Shown one piece after another: positions 42,656 to 51,308 of a stretch of DNA of 64,000 nt. Position 1 is the stretch's first letter. Every line of letters begins with the position of its first letter. Under the pieces are notes generated by a model. It saw only the letters and a list, made by a program, of their open reading frames with translations. It was not told the DNA's origin and did no database searches. The stretch comes from Clostridium sp. UBA4548 (lineage in GTDB: Bacteria > Bacillota > Clostridia > Clostridiales > Clostridiaceae): positions 18,492 to 82,491 of the forward strand of contig NZ_DGLI01000026.1 in NCBI RefSeq assembly GCF_002387895.1, read 5' to 3'. The translations under genes and the position numbers were made by a program.

Positions 42656-43201
42656 TTACACAATATCCTTTTGAAGTATAGCCATTATAATTCCATCTTC
42701 AAGCTTACCTTTAATTAAATCTCTTTCTCTTACAACACCTTCTTTTGTGAAATTTAATTTCTCAAGTACCTTTACTGAGGCATCATTTCCTGGTGTAATA
42801 AAAGCTTCAATTCGATTTAAATTCATTTCACTTAGTCCGAATTTAACTACTGCCCCAACAGCTTCTGTGGCATATCCTTTATTCCATTGATCTTGAGCTA
42901 AGTCATATCCAATTTCAGCCCTACGAGCTCCATCATCAAAATCACCTAAACAACATATGCCTACTAGCTCCTTTGTATCTTTTAACTCTATTCCCCAAGT
43001 TATCTCTTCTTCAGCTTCAAATTCTTCTTTATATCTTTTTATAAATTTCACTGCATCCTCTTCAGATTCTATAGGGCTAAACCAATCATATTTTGCAACC
43101 TCTGGGTCACTAAATACTTTGTAGATTCCTTCTACATCATTTTCATTGACTTCTCTTAAAATTAGTCTATTAGTCTTAATTTCATTTATTGTTTCAATCA
43201 T
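42656..43201 (-). CDS. GNAT acetyltransferase, RimJ-like
   Basis: This 181-residue acetyltransferase starts MIETINEIKTNRLILREVNE, the classical RimJ/RimL opening, with RAEIGYDLAQDQWNKGYATE (acetyl-CoA loop, ~95-115) and NRIEAFITPGNDASVKVLEK then LNFTKEGVVRERD. The substrate may be a protein N-terminus or an amine. The ribosome binding site is AAAGGGAGAAGTAAAA. It is upstream of and nearly touching the methyltransferase. Confidence 0.9.
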   Translation of the reverse strand: MIETINEIKTNRLILREVNENDVEGIYKVFSDPEVAKYDWFSPIESEEDAVKFIKRYKEEFEAEEEITWGIELKDTKELVGICCLGDFDDGARRAEIGYDLAQDQWNKGYATEAVGAVVKFGLSEMNLNRIEAFITPGNDASVKVLEKLNFTKEGVVRERDLIKGKLEDGIIMAILQKDIV

Positions 43202-43357
43202 TTTTACTTCTCCCTTTTAAACCATACAATACTTTGTAATACTCTTTTAAAATTATTGCTACTAACTTTTTTGCTAATTAGCTTTTACATAAAACCTGGG
43301 CTACTATTAGCGATAATTAAGGCATCTTCAAGAAATAAATAATTCAGTATTCTCGCC

Positions 43358-43405
43358 TATTTTGAGTTATACTACGTCAATAGGTTCCTTATCTAACTCA
43401 AAATA
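43358..43405. other. 12-bp inverted repeat with 24-base spacer
   Basis: TATTTTGAGTTA (43358-43369) and TAACTCAAAATA (43394-43405) are perfect inverted copies. There is no T-tract beside it. It lies between the second HAD gene and the GNAT gene and could be a regulator site or a structured leader. Nothing else was seen in 43202-43443. Confidence 0.5.
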
Positions 43406-43443
43406 TCCTTCACATCTTTGACTTGTTATTTACTTTTAGATGC

Positions 43444-44223
43444 CTAAAGCAAAAAGTTCTCCTGTATAAACCTTGCCACTCCATCTTCTTCATTGCTATA
43501 AGTAATGTGGGTAGCAACCTGTCTTACTTCTTCAATTGCATTTGAAACTGCTACTCCATAGCCACAAGTTTTCAGCATATCTATGTCGTTATAATCATCT
43601 CCAAAAGCTGCAATCTGGCTTAAATCAATATTTAAATGTTCTGCTAGCTTGCTTATGGCGTAATCTTTGGTTGCATTTTTGTGAGCAAATCTACACCATG
43701 GTTCCCCACTATAAGCAAGAAAACTGCACTCAGAATACTTAGTTGCTAATTCAAGGGCTGCCTTATTATTAAAAGCTTCAACTGTTATTTTAAAGGTTTC
43801 ACAATCTAATGATTCTTCATAAGTATTATATATAGCATGATCGTAATCCACACCATTTTTTAATAAGTTTGGGCTATTGGAGAAATAGCCCATTTCCGTT
43901 TCTACAGTTACTTCCCCAATGTCTGTATGCAGTACACATTCTTTTATTAATGCCTCCGATACTAAAGGTGATAGCATAGACCTATAAATTACTTCCCCAT
44001 TATGCTTTGCTAGTGCTCCTCCATTTGAAATCACAATATCAGGTTTAATTAAATCTATATATTTTTCAGCTGCTCTTTCTGAACGTGCTGTTGCAATTGC
44101 AATGTTAATCCCTTGCTCTTTGCATCTTTTAATTATATCTAAAGTATACTGAGATATACTTTTATCTCCTTTTAATAAGGTTTGATCTAAATCTGTTATA
44201 ATTAGCTTCACTTTCTTCTCCAC
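43444..44223 (-). CDS. Cof-type HAD hydrolase, copy B
   Basis: This 259-residue HAD-IIB phosphatase, paralogue of 41189-41968, has the same motif I (LIITDLDQTLLKGDKSIS), motif II ATARSE and motif IV AAFGDDYNDIDML, and an almost identical C-terminal half. Differences concentrate in the cap region (~85-150), suggesting different substrates. The start is GTG eight bases after GGGGG, giving exactly the same length as copy A; a TTG five codons upstream is also in frame. Confidence 0.9.
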   Translation of the reverse strand: MEKKVKLIITDLDQTLLKGDKSISQYTLDIIKRCKEQGINIAIATARSERAAEKYIDLIKPDIVISNGGALAKHNGEVIYRSMLSPLVSEALIKECVLHTDIGEVTVETEMGYFSNSPNLLKNGVDYDHAIYNTYEESLDCETFKITVEAFNNKAALELATKYSECSFLAYSGEPWCRFAHKNATKDYAISKLAEHLNIDLSQIAAFGDDYNDIDMLKTCGYGVAVSNAIEEVRQVATHITYSNEEDGVARFIQENFLL

Positions 44224-44359
44224 ATTTGTATCCCCCAATAAAATTATTTAATGTTTACCTTCTCTCACTAAACATTAAACAAGTTCATTTCCGGCATTAC
44301 TTTCAATGGACATTTAACTTAAATGAAGTCATATGTGAGTATCATTCTCCTAAATGTTA

Positions 44360-45559
44360 TTAGTCTGTATTTAAGCTTATAAGTCCTGTTGCCAAGGTTT
44401 CTCCCCAACATAAATAGTCGTGTCCTGATTGAAAATTCTCATATTTCACATCATAACCCTTGGATAATAAAACATCTCTCATATTATTTATTACTTCCAT
44501 CATCACAGGTTCATCATCATAAGGCGCATCTTCAAGTAATCCTGCATTTAAATAAAATCTTATAGGCAGCTTCTGCTCTTTTTCAAATTCCTTTGTTAAC
44601 CATTGAGATTCATACCAATAAGATCCTGATTGAGAGAGAACTTTCCCAAAAATGTCCCATCTTTTAAGAGCTATAAAGCTTGCTGTTAAACCACCAAGAC
44701 TAAGTCCTCCAATAATTGTCCTCTCTGGTTCCTTGGTTATGTTATAGTTTCCATAGCTCCAAGGCATTACTTCCTCTGTAATAAATTTCATAAAGGACTC
44801 ATTACAGGTTAATTCTTCATATCTGTTTTTAGTACTATCAACTAATATACATACTGTAGGTGGAATTCTTTTTTCATGAATTAAATTATCAAGCACCACA
44901 TTTGCTGATAAATAACTTAAATAATCAAACCCATCCGTAAGTACTAGAACGTTATAAAGAGAAGTTTTCTCATCATATTCACTTGGAGTATAAACCCACA
45001 TCCTTCGAGTGTTACCTAGAATCTTGCTTTCAAATCTGCTTAGCTTTATATTTCCCTTCTTCACCTGTTTATTTGGGATTGTCCAAGCCCCTGGTTTAAC
45101 CTTAGGAAGTTCTACTAAAGAGTATACGCTTTCCACACTTTCTGGATTTTCCTCATCTTTCACATTTACTACTCTTTTAGGATTTAATGAATCGATAATA
45201 GAATTTTTCTTAATCTTTTTATAATCATTGTGAAACTCATAGTTTAATGAAAAATTATATTTAAACTTAACATCATTTCTAACTATATAAGACTTAAACC
45301 AAATATCTGTGTCTTCCAGTCTCTCCATGATATTTTCTGAATAACGATAGCCAGGAACTCCTCCATATATAAGAACATTATTTACTCCTTCATTTCCCCT
45401 ATAAAGAAAAGTAATTATCACTTTTTCTTCCCCTTGAACTTCTTCAATTAAAGGTGTTCCTTCCCTTTCAACTTCCTTCCAAAACTCACCTAAGACCAAA
45501 GTACCGCAACTAAGTTTGTTGTATAGCTCCTCAATCCTAGGGCTTAATAATTTCACCAT
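44360..45559 (-). CDS. Enterochelin esterase-like hydrolase
   Basis: This 399-residue protein has an N-terminal Fes-like beta-sandwich (1-160, ending near VELPKVKPGAW) and a C-terminal alpha/beta hydrolase (175-399). The nucleophile elbow is IIGGLSLGGLTASF (Ser ~298) and the catalytic His is in FQSGHDYLCW (~382). This is the plan of ferric enterobactin esterase Fes, which opens the trilactone to release iron; other esters are possible. There are no siderophore uptake genes nearby. The ribosome binding site is GGGGGATATAAT. Confidence 0.85.
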   Translation of the reverse strand: MVKLLSPRIEELYNKLSCGTLVLGEFWKEVEREGTPLIEEVQGEEKVIITFLYRGNEGVNNVLIYGGVPGYRYSENIMERLEDTDIWFKSYIVRNDVKFKYNFSLNYEFHNDYKKIKKNSIIDSLNPKRVVNVKDEENPESVESVYSLVELPKVKPGAWTIPNKQVKKGNIKLSRFESKILGNTRRMWVYTPSEYDEKTSLYNVLVLTDGFDYLSYLSANVVLDNLIHEKRIPPTVCILVDSTKNRYEELTCNESFMKFITEEVMPWSYGNYNITKEPERTIIGGLSLGGLTASFIALKRWDIFGKVLSQSGSYWYESQWLTKEFEKEQKLPIRFYLNAGLLEDAPYDDEPVMMEVINNMRDVLLSKGYDVKYENFQSGHDYLCWGETLATGLISLNTD

Positions 45560-45628
45560 ATTATATCCCCCGTTAATATACAGTGCTCTTATTTAACTAA
45601 GAATACCTTTAATTATTGCATTTAAGGT

Positions 45629-46216
45629 TTATTCTTCGAAACACTTATATTTACTATTATTTTTAGTTGTGCCTAGTATTACCCTATCCTCGTATTCATT
45701 AGTTCTCGTATTATAAGCTGCTTCCTTTTTCATTCCTTCTTGTTTAAAGCCTAACTTCTCACACAATTTTATTGAAGCAATATTCTCTGGATGTACTGAT
45801 GCTTCAATTCTATTTAAATCCATAAGTTGAAAGGCAAATTTAAGAACTTCTTCTCCTACTTCCCCCATAATGTTTTGGCTCCAGTATGCTTTGTTAAGCA
45901 TAAAGCCTATTTCTCCTTGAGAATTACACTCATTAAAACTATGTAACGTAATTAGGCCTACAACATTATCCTGGTCCCTTGTAGCAATGCACCATCTAAT
46001 AAATTTCTTATTTTCAAATCCTCTCAAAAAGGCTTGTACAGATTTTTGAGCTTGCTCCATTGTTTGCATAACTCCCATTTGTTGATATTTTACTGTGCCA
46101 TCATCTGAATATATTTCATATATTGCTAAATAGTCTTTTTCTTGCACTTCCCTTAAAATAAATCTTTTACTCTTTAGGTTTGGAAATGCATTAAAACCAA
46201 ATTTAATTTGACCCAT
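45629..46216 (-). CDS. GNAT acetyltransferase, RimJ-like
   Basis: This 195-residue acetyltransferase opens with PNLKSKRFILREVQEKDYLA and has EIGFMLNKAYWSQNIMGEVG and DLNRIEASVHPENIASIKLC then EKLGFKQEGMKKEAAY. It is of the ribosomal-protein-alanine acetyltransferase class in layout. The acetyl-CoA loop YWSQNIMGE lacks the usual GxG, so binding may be altered. The ATG follows GAGGTGAAATAT; an upstream ATG overlaps that site. Confidence 0.87.
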   Translation of the reverse strand: MGQIKFGFNAFPNLKSKRFILREVQEKDYLAIYEIYSDDGTVKYQQMGVMQTMEQAQKSVQAFLRGFENKKFIRWCIATRDQDNVVGLITLHSFNECNSQGEIGFMLNKAYWSQNIMGEVGEEVLKFAFQLMDLNRIEASVHPENIASIKLCEKLGFKQEGMKKEAAYNTRTNEYEDRVILGTTKNNSKYKCFEE

Positions 46217-46443
46217 ATATTTCACCTCTTCCATAAAACATGTAGTTAAATTATATCATAATTTACATTTTATTCTATGTAACTTATTATTTTTTGCAAC
46301 ATTCATTGTTTTTTGTCATTATCGCTATATATGAAAAAACATTACCGATGATTTAATCCAATATTTATATATATTTCAAAACAAAAACACCATAAAATTC
46401 ATTGCTGAACATTACAGTGTTTCAACTAATTCTTACTTTAATT

Positions 46444-46980
46444 TTAGCTAATTTTCTTTCTCATTCTTAAAAAGGTTAATTTCTCACCTGCTATTTCACC
46501 TTCACAGGTATAAAATATTTCAAAATTACATTTCTCATAGACTTTAATAGCTCTTTTATTGAAAGCTGCAACTCCACATCTAACATATTGTCCTTTGTAG
46601 TTATACTCTCTTACAGCAAAATCAATGCATTGTGAAACAAAACTCACTCCAAGTCCCTTTCCACATAATTCTGGTTTTAAACCCCAACCTACCCACATTT
46701 CATAACAATTTTGCGGACTATTTTTAACCACTTCATGACTAACGTAACCCTCATCTTCTAGCTCTTCACCATCTTCTTGAAAGAATTCAACAGTAAATTC
46801 TCCAGCAAGATAATTTTCTTCATCTAATACTGCAAATTTTCCCACTCCCCAACTTTCCTCATTAAGTAAAAGTTCCTTTTCATTTACATAATCGTATATA
46901 TGATATTCATCTCCATACTTCCAATTATCAATGATTTCATTTGCATATCCTAAATTCATTGGAACAAATTTAAAATTCAT
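46444..46980 (-). CDS. GNAT family N-acetyltransferase
   Basis: This 178-residue acetyltransferase opens MNFKFVPMNLGYANEIIDNW and has MWVGWGLKPELCGKGLGVSF (LCGKGLG acetyl-CoA loop, ~115) and VRCGVAAFNKRAIKVYEKCNF (~150), the RimI-like Asn-xx-A-xx-VY pattern. An acidic insert (FFQEDGEELEDEGYV) sits before the core. The substrate is unknown. The ribosome binding site GGAAGCGGGG is set 8-10 bases from ATG. Confidence 0.85.
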   Translation of the reverse strand: MNFKFVPMNLGYANEIIDNWKYGDEYHIYDYVNEKELLLNEESWGVGKFAVLDEENYLAGEFTVEFFQEDGEELEDEGYVSHEVVKNSPQNCYEMWVGWGLKPELCGKGLGVSFVSQCIDFAVREYNYKGQYVRCGVAAFNKRAIKVYEKCNFEIFYTCEGEIAGEKLTFLRMRKKIS

Positions 46981-47080
46981 AATATAGCCCCGCTTCCTTT
47001 TCCATGCCAGTCTAGATATTTTAATTTTAAAAACTGAATCTTATATTAAAAATGAACAAAATTACTTGTATTATAAATTT

Positions 47081-47491
47081 CTAATTAGATTTCCTCATAA
47101 TTATACATCTTTCTTTGAACCCAAGACTCTTCCAGAACTCTTGTCCCCTTTGATTCCAGCAGAAAACATCTAAATCTATAGAATCAGTTTCTAATTCTTT
47201 CATAAGTTGATTAAAGGCAATTGTACCCAGATGTTTTCTTCTTGCATTTCTACAAATAAAAAAATGTGATAAATAATAAGGAGTGGCTTGAGTTCTTACT
47301 AGAGCGTAACCAACAACCTCTTTATCCTCTAGAAATAAAAATGCCACTGCACCTTGTTCCATAGCATACTTTAATCTTTCTTGTAAAACTTCAATTTCTG
47401 GTATATTATCATTTTTTTCATCCTCATATAATTCCTTATTTAACTTTGCAAGGACTAATAAATTATCCATAGTACATTTTATAAGTTCCAT
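47081..47491 (-). CDS. GNAT family N-acetyltransferase
   Basis: This 136-residue acetyltransferase has HFFICRNARRKHLGTIAFNQ (RRKHLG acetyl-CoA loop, ~80-100) and DLDVFCWNQRGQEFWKSLGF (~115) as core motifs. The VGYALVRTQATPYYLSH strand precedes the loop. It resembles aminoglycoside-acetyltransferase-like GNATs only in size. The ATG follows GGAGGTAAGTGAT. DUF6483 is encoded just upstream on the same strand. Confidence 0.85.
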   Translation of the reverse strand: MELIKCTMDNLLVLAKLNKELYEDEKNDNIPEIEVLQERLKYAMEQGAVAFLFLEDKEVVGYALVRTQATPYYLSHFFICRNARRKHLGTIAFNQLMKELETDSIDLDVFCWNQRGQEFWKSLGFKERCIIMRKSN

Positions 47492-47528
47492 ATCACTTAC
47501 CTCCATTATAATACTTAAAGCATAAACT

Positions 47529-47873
47529 TTATTTTTGAAATATGCTCCTTACATCTTCTAATCCTTGATAAACCTCTTCTCTTGTAAAATTTCCTTCTTG
47601 CAGTTCCTTATCACTCTTTTCTAGCAAGGAATTATAAAACTCCACTGCAATTTTATAAATTACTTCTGAATCTTTTTTATTTATTTCTTCGAAAAGTATG
47701 TTCTCTGCCTTATTATAGTTTCCTTCATGAACAAGTCGATTTAACATAATTTGTAGAATATCCGTTGAGCCTAACTGGTTCAAGTTTATTTTTTCGCTAC
47801 TTTTTTCTTTTTTATTGAGCACAGTTTTTGCTAAGTTTCTCGCAAGATTTTCAATCATTCTTTCAATGTTCAA
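47529..47873 (-). CDS. DUF6483 family protein
   Basis: This 114-residue all-helical protein opens with NIERMIENLARNLAKTVLNK, followed by LNRLVHEGNYNKAENILFEE and TREEVYQGLEDVRSIF. The TPR-like helix pairs and this wording fit DUF6483, found mainly in clostridia, of unknown function. The start is TTG after AGAGGGTGAAATT. It precedes a GNAT gene by about 40 bases. Confidence 0.75.
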   Translation of the reverse strand: MNIERMIENLARNLAKTVLNKKEKSSEKINLNQLGSTDILQIMLNRLVHEGNYNKAENILFEEINKKDSEVIYKIAVEFYNSLLEKSDKELQEGNFTREEVYQGLEDVRSIFQK

Positions 47874-48201
47874 AATTTCACCCTCTTAAAGTATATTACA
47901 TGTTAGTAGCTTTACTTATCCTTAGTTAAATTGTAGCATAAATTGAATATTATTACATATGCCCAATTGAATAATATATCTCTTGTCAAAATTATTGCTT
48001 TGTAATACAATAATTTTCCTTATTCCCATAAAGTTCTAAACTATAATATTGAAAAAACTATTAAGAAATTGAAAAATTTGTCGAAATAAGTAGTATGGAT
48101 TTAAGCTAGTTATAAACTTGAAGAAATTTAAAAACTTGAGTTCTTTAATAAACTATAATTTCAAATTATAAAAGTTAATCTTACTAGAAAGGAATTAAAA
48201 T
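47874..48201. other. Divergent spacer with inverted repeat
   Basis: AAAATTATTG (47988-47997) and CAATAATTTT (48008-48017) form a 10-bp inverted repeat that could be a regulator site. The rest is AT-rich and must hold promoters for DUF6483 (left) and the GGDEF gene (right). No ORF. Confidence 0.45.
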
Positions 48202-48897
48202 ATGAGGAATAATAAATATGTTCAATATGCACCTTTAATCTTTGCAACTTTTGGATTGTTTTTTGCTATAGCAGGCTATTTTATCACCTTTTATACTCCA
48301 AGGAATATAGCTAAATTTACTTGGTTAGCACTTATGTTTGTTTTTATAGTTGTTGGCTTGAAGTTTGGTCGTTTAGTTAGAAGTTTTTATGCAGACTTCT
48401 ACAAGGATTCTCTAACTGGGCTTAAAAACAGATTTTTTTTCTACTTAAAACTTGACTGCATAATGGATAAAATATCAACTGTGCCGGAACCATTAACTCT
48501 TCTAATGATTGATATAGATAACTTTAAACATATTAATGACACTTTTGGACATGTTAATGGAGATAAGATATTAAAGACTACAGCGGAGATTCTTAACTCT
48601 AGCGTTAGAGGAAATGATGTAGTTGCCCGTTGGGGTGGTGAGGAATTTACAATTTTATTGCCAAGCACAGATATTAATAAGGCTACAATAATTGGTGAAA
48701 GAATTAGAGAAACCATCTCAACACACCCATTTAAAATTGATGATGTTTCACTAACTATAACAGTAAGTGTAGGAATATGTTCCACAACTAAGAAAATAGA
48801 TGCAGAAGAATTCGTTAATCTGGCAGACTGTGCCTTATATAAAGCTAAGGAAAAGAAGAATAAAGTTGTAAACTGTGAACAGTTAGTTGCTGTTTAG
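48202..48897 (+). CDS. Membrane diguanylate cyclase (GGDEF)
   Basis: This 231-residue protein has two N-terminal membrane helices (12-31, 35-55) and a GGDEF domain (68-229). The active site is RWGGEEF near residue 145 and the product-inhibition I-site RxxD (RGND) lies five residues upstream. DSLTGLKNRFFFYLKL starts the domain. It should make c-di-GMP and be feedback-inhibited. No sensory domain besides the two helices. The ribosome binding site is AGAAAGGAATTAAAAT. Confidence 0.93.
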   Translation: MRNNKYVQYAPLIFATFGLFFAIAGYFITFYTPRNIAKFTWLALMFVFIVVGLKFGRLVRSFYADFYKDSLTGLKNRFFFYLKLDCIMDKISTVPEPLTLLMIDIDNFKHINDTFGHVNGDKILKTTAEILNSSVRGNDVVARWGGEEFTILLPSTDINKATIIGERIRETISTHPFKIDDVSLTITVSVGICSTTKKIDAEEFVNLADCALYKAKEKKNKVVNCEQLVAV

Positions 48898-49044
48898 GCT
48901 ATATAAAAGCTCAACTTCAATTGTATAGGGAACAAGGCTAAAGCTTAACTTATACGTAAGTCCTGCTCTGCTTACCTTAAAGGTATTTGAAGATGAATAA
49001 GTTAAAAATTCATCATGAAACCCTATATAAAGTTTAAAGGTAAA

Positions 49045-49124
49045 ATTTTGATTTTATAACCTGATAAAATCAAAATCCACTTAAGTTTAATTAGGTAGTT
49101 TAACCTAATTAAATCTAAGTGGAT
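49045..49124. other. Two consecutive strong hairpins
   Basis: Hairpin 1: ATTTTGATTTTAT (49045) with ATAAAATCAAAAT (49064), perfect 13 bp, loop AACCTG. Hairpin 2: 22-base arms 49075-49096 and 49103-49124 matching at 20 positions, loop AGTTTA. Leftward, hairpin 2 is followed by TTTTGATTTTAT, so it probably ends the 49241-49522 transcript. Rightward there is no T-run. The remaining spacer 48898-49240 shows no gene. Confidence 0.7.
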
Positions 49125-49240
49125 AACTTATTTCTATTATAAAGTTTTTATGTTTATTAGTTATATTGCATAGTACTAATATCCTTTTATTACAAGGTCT
49201 TACTGTCTTCATTGATGCTTAGTGAAACATATGAAGTAGT

Positions 49241-49522
49241 CTATAGGACCTTATTTACTTCACTTTGTTCTTTCTTCCCGCTACAACAATCCCCATTTTT
49301 CATACCTCTAAACATCATAGGAATCATAAAAAGCATCATTATTGGACAAATAAATGGAGTAATGGTTGCTAATAAGGTTTTAGCCCCTCCCCCAATATTT
49401 AATAGTGGAAGTATAGCCACAATGAGAATAGGAAGTCCTCAGCATAATGCCATCATAAGCATATGTTTAATTGGACTATGTTTCTTACCATTTCCTCCAT
49501 TGTTATCTCCATGACATTTCAT
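49241..49522 (-). pseudogene. Cys/His-rich small membrane protein with in-frame TGA
   Basis: ATG at 49522 follows a perfect AAGGAGAATGAAAT. The frame reads MKCHGDNNGGNGKKHSPIKH then MLMMALC, TGA (49439-49441, codon 28), then GLPILIVAILPLLNIGGGAK and two hydrophobic segments to KNGDCCSGKKEQ and a TAG. With the TGA read through it is a 93-residue two-helix protein with His/Cys-rich ends. As I recall, similar clostridial proteins have LCCGLP, so the TGA would replace a cysteine codon. Nonsense mutation, sequence error or selenocysteine/suppression are the options. Confidence 0.65.
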
Positions 49523-49666
49523 ATTTCATTCTCCTTTCATATCTTCTTTTTTCTTTATTATACCTTTGTCATATGTAGATAAAATGAAGATTTTCTTTCT
49601 TGGAAAATGATTAAATTCTTTTTTACAGCACTATTATATATTTAGTTATATTGTGTAATATATCTT

Positions 49667-50902
49667 TTAAGCAGCTATATTTGCACTATGTTTCTTTTCT
49701 TCTCTTAAATATAAAATATAAATCAACATTGCTGATAACATAGTTATAGAAAATACTAAAGGCCACACATATACCACTCCAACTCTTTCAATATATCCAC
49801 CCATTATTACTGGTCCTATAGCGGATCCTCCACCTGTAATTATATTTAATACTGAGTTAAATCTTCCTCTATGAGAGCTTGGCGCATGGTCCGCTATATA
49901 TACCCCTGAATTTGTTGCATTTAAGATTTCTCCAATAGTCCAAATTATAGTTGCAATTATGTATAATGGATAAGCTTTAATAAAAAAGTTCATTCCAAAG
50001 CCAACAGCAAAAAATACTCCAGATACTGCTATGTTAAATAAGGGTTTATTCTTTTTAGTTAAATGCACTATTAATGTGGTCATAGTTACCACTATTATGC
50101 CATTAGTGAAATATATTCCTCCCATAAGTTCGGGAGCTCTATCACCAAAAATCTCTGTAAACTGAAGTGGTGTGCCAAAGTTTCCTTGGGAATAAGCAAA
50201 AGAATACACAGAGGATAATAATGCAAAAGCTAACACCACAGGCTTTTTCATAAGTACTGAAAAAACACTACCTTCTTCAGCCTTTTCTTCCTCAGTTACT
50301 TCCAGTTGCTCCTCAGTAGAAGGTTTAGTTTCCTCAACAAATATAGTTACTAAAATTATATTTATACAAATTGCTACTGCATTCCCTATAAAAGTTAAGG
50401 CAAAATAGTTTTTATACAAAAAACCTGCTAAAATCGGTCCAATAGAAAATCCAATATTTATACCAAGGTATAAAAGTGAAAAGGCAGTTTTTCTATTACT
50501 TGAATTCGTCAGATCCGCTACCATTGCACTATTAGCTGGCTGAACTGCTCCAGTTGATACTCCTGCTAGAATTAAAAGCCAAGGAATCATCATTGATTTT
50601 CCAAGGAAGGCACAAGGAAGAAATAGAAGTGCGGCTAAACTTTGAAAAATAATCATAACTTTTTTTCTTCCAATTATATCTGAAAGCTTTCCCCCTAGTA
50701 ATCCCCCCGGAATATAAGAAAGAGCGGAGAGCGAAACAAACCACCCTGCTTCTTTAGCACTCAGTCCTAGCTTATCCGTTAAAAACAAAGTTAAAAGTGG
50801 AAAAACAAAACTTCCCATACTATTTATTACTCTCACAAAAAATAAAACATAAATTCCTCTAGGAAGCCCTGAGTAAGATTTAAAGAGCCTTTTTAAATTC
50901 AT
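49667..50902 (-). CDS. MFS transporter
   Basis: This 411-residue major facilitator protein has 12 predicted helices. The loop 2-3 motif is GGLLGGKLSDIIGRKKVMII (GxxxDxxGRKK, ~70-85) and a second half-motif lies near residue 290 (HLTKKNKPL). A hydrophilic acidic central loop (EETKPSTEEQLEVTEEEKAE) sits between helices 6 and 7. It is of the drug/sugar proton antiporter type (MFS_1); the cargo is unknown. It stands alone on the minus strand. Confidence 0.88.
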   Translation of the reverse strand: MNLKRLFKSYSGLPRGIYVLFFVRVINSMGSFVFPLLTLFLTDKLGLSAKEAGWFVSLSALSYIPGGLLGGKLSDIIGRKKVMIIFQSLAALLFLPCAFLGKSMMIPWLLILAGVSTGAVQPANSAMVADLTNSSNRKTAFSLLYLGINIGFSIGPILAGFLYKNYFALTFIGNAVAICINIILVTIFVEETKPSTEEQLEVTEEEKAEEGSVFSVLMKKPVVLAFALLSSVYSFAYSQGNFGTPLQFTEIFGDRAPELMGGIYFTNGIIVVTMTTLIVHLTKKNKPLFNIAVSGVFFAVGFGMNFFIKAYPLYIIATIIWTIGEILNATNSGVYIADHAPSSHRGRFNSVLNIITGGGSAIGPVIMGGYIERVGVVYVWPLVFSITMLSAMLIYILYLREEKKHSANIAA

Positions 50903-51241
50903 ATTATCGCCGTCCTTCCAATTTTAAGCAGTGTTTACCAAATCATTGTCTATATTTGTATAATAAATTTAAGTTCTTATTAATACTCTCTACTTTAATA
51001 GATAACTGTAGTGTATCTAACTATTTTTTTTACTTATATACATTTCTTTTCAATGATATTAAGTATATACATAGATATGTAATTTAACACTTAAAACCTC
51101 ATAAATACTCAAGTAAAATTATATCACCTAATTCCACACAACTAAAGAAATTTTCAAAAATATTTGTATATACTGAATTTTCTTCACCAGCAAAGCTATT
51201 TCACTGCCATTATTTAACTTATATTAAATAATATTTTGAGC
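50903..51241. other. Spacer between the MFS gene and the DUF2156 terminator region
   Basis: AT-rich, with the MFS promoter presumably at its left end. I saw no ORF, riboswitch motif or repeat beyond the palindrome that starts at 51242. Confidence 0.35.
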
Positions 51242-51300
51242 TTATCTTTTAATATTAAAAGATAAAGTCATCCCCCTACATTAATAGATGGTGATGACTT
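51242..51300 (-). terminator. Palindrome and terminator after DUF2156 gene
   Basis: Read leftward, AAGTCATC(ACCAT) pairs with (ATG)GATGACTT and is followed by TATCTTTTA. Directly beyond it lies a perfect 24-base palindrome with 12-base arms TTATCTTTTAAT / ATTAAAAGATAA (51242-51265), so the end of this transcript can form two stems. Confidence 0.75.
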
Positions 51301-51308
51301 AAATAACT

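Noticed and set aside
49212..49514. 100-codon plus-strand ORF at the same place as the TGA-interrupted gene
   Set aside because: No ribosome binding site and a proline/serine-rich shadow composition; the minus-strand frame with a perfect ribosome binding site explains the region.
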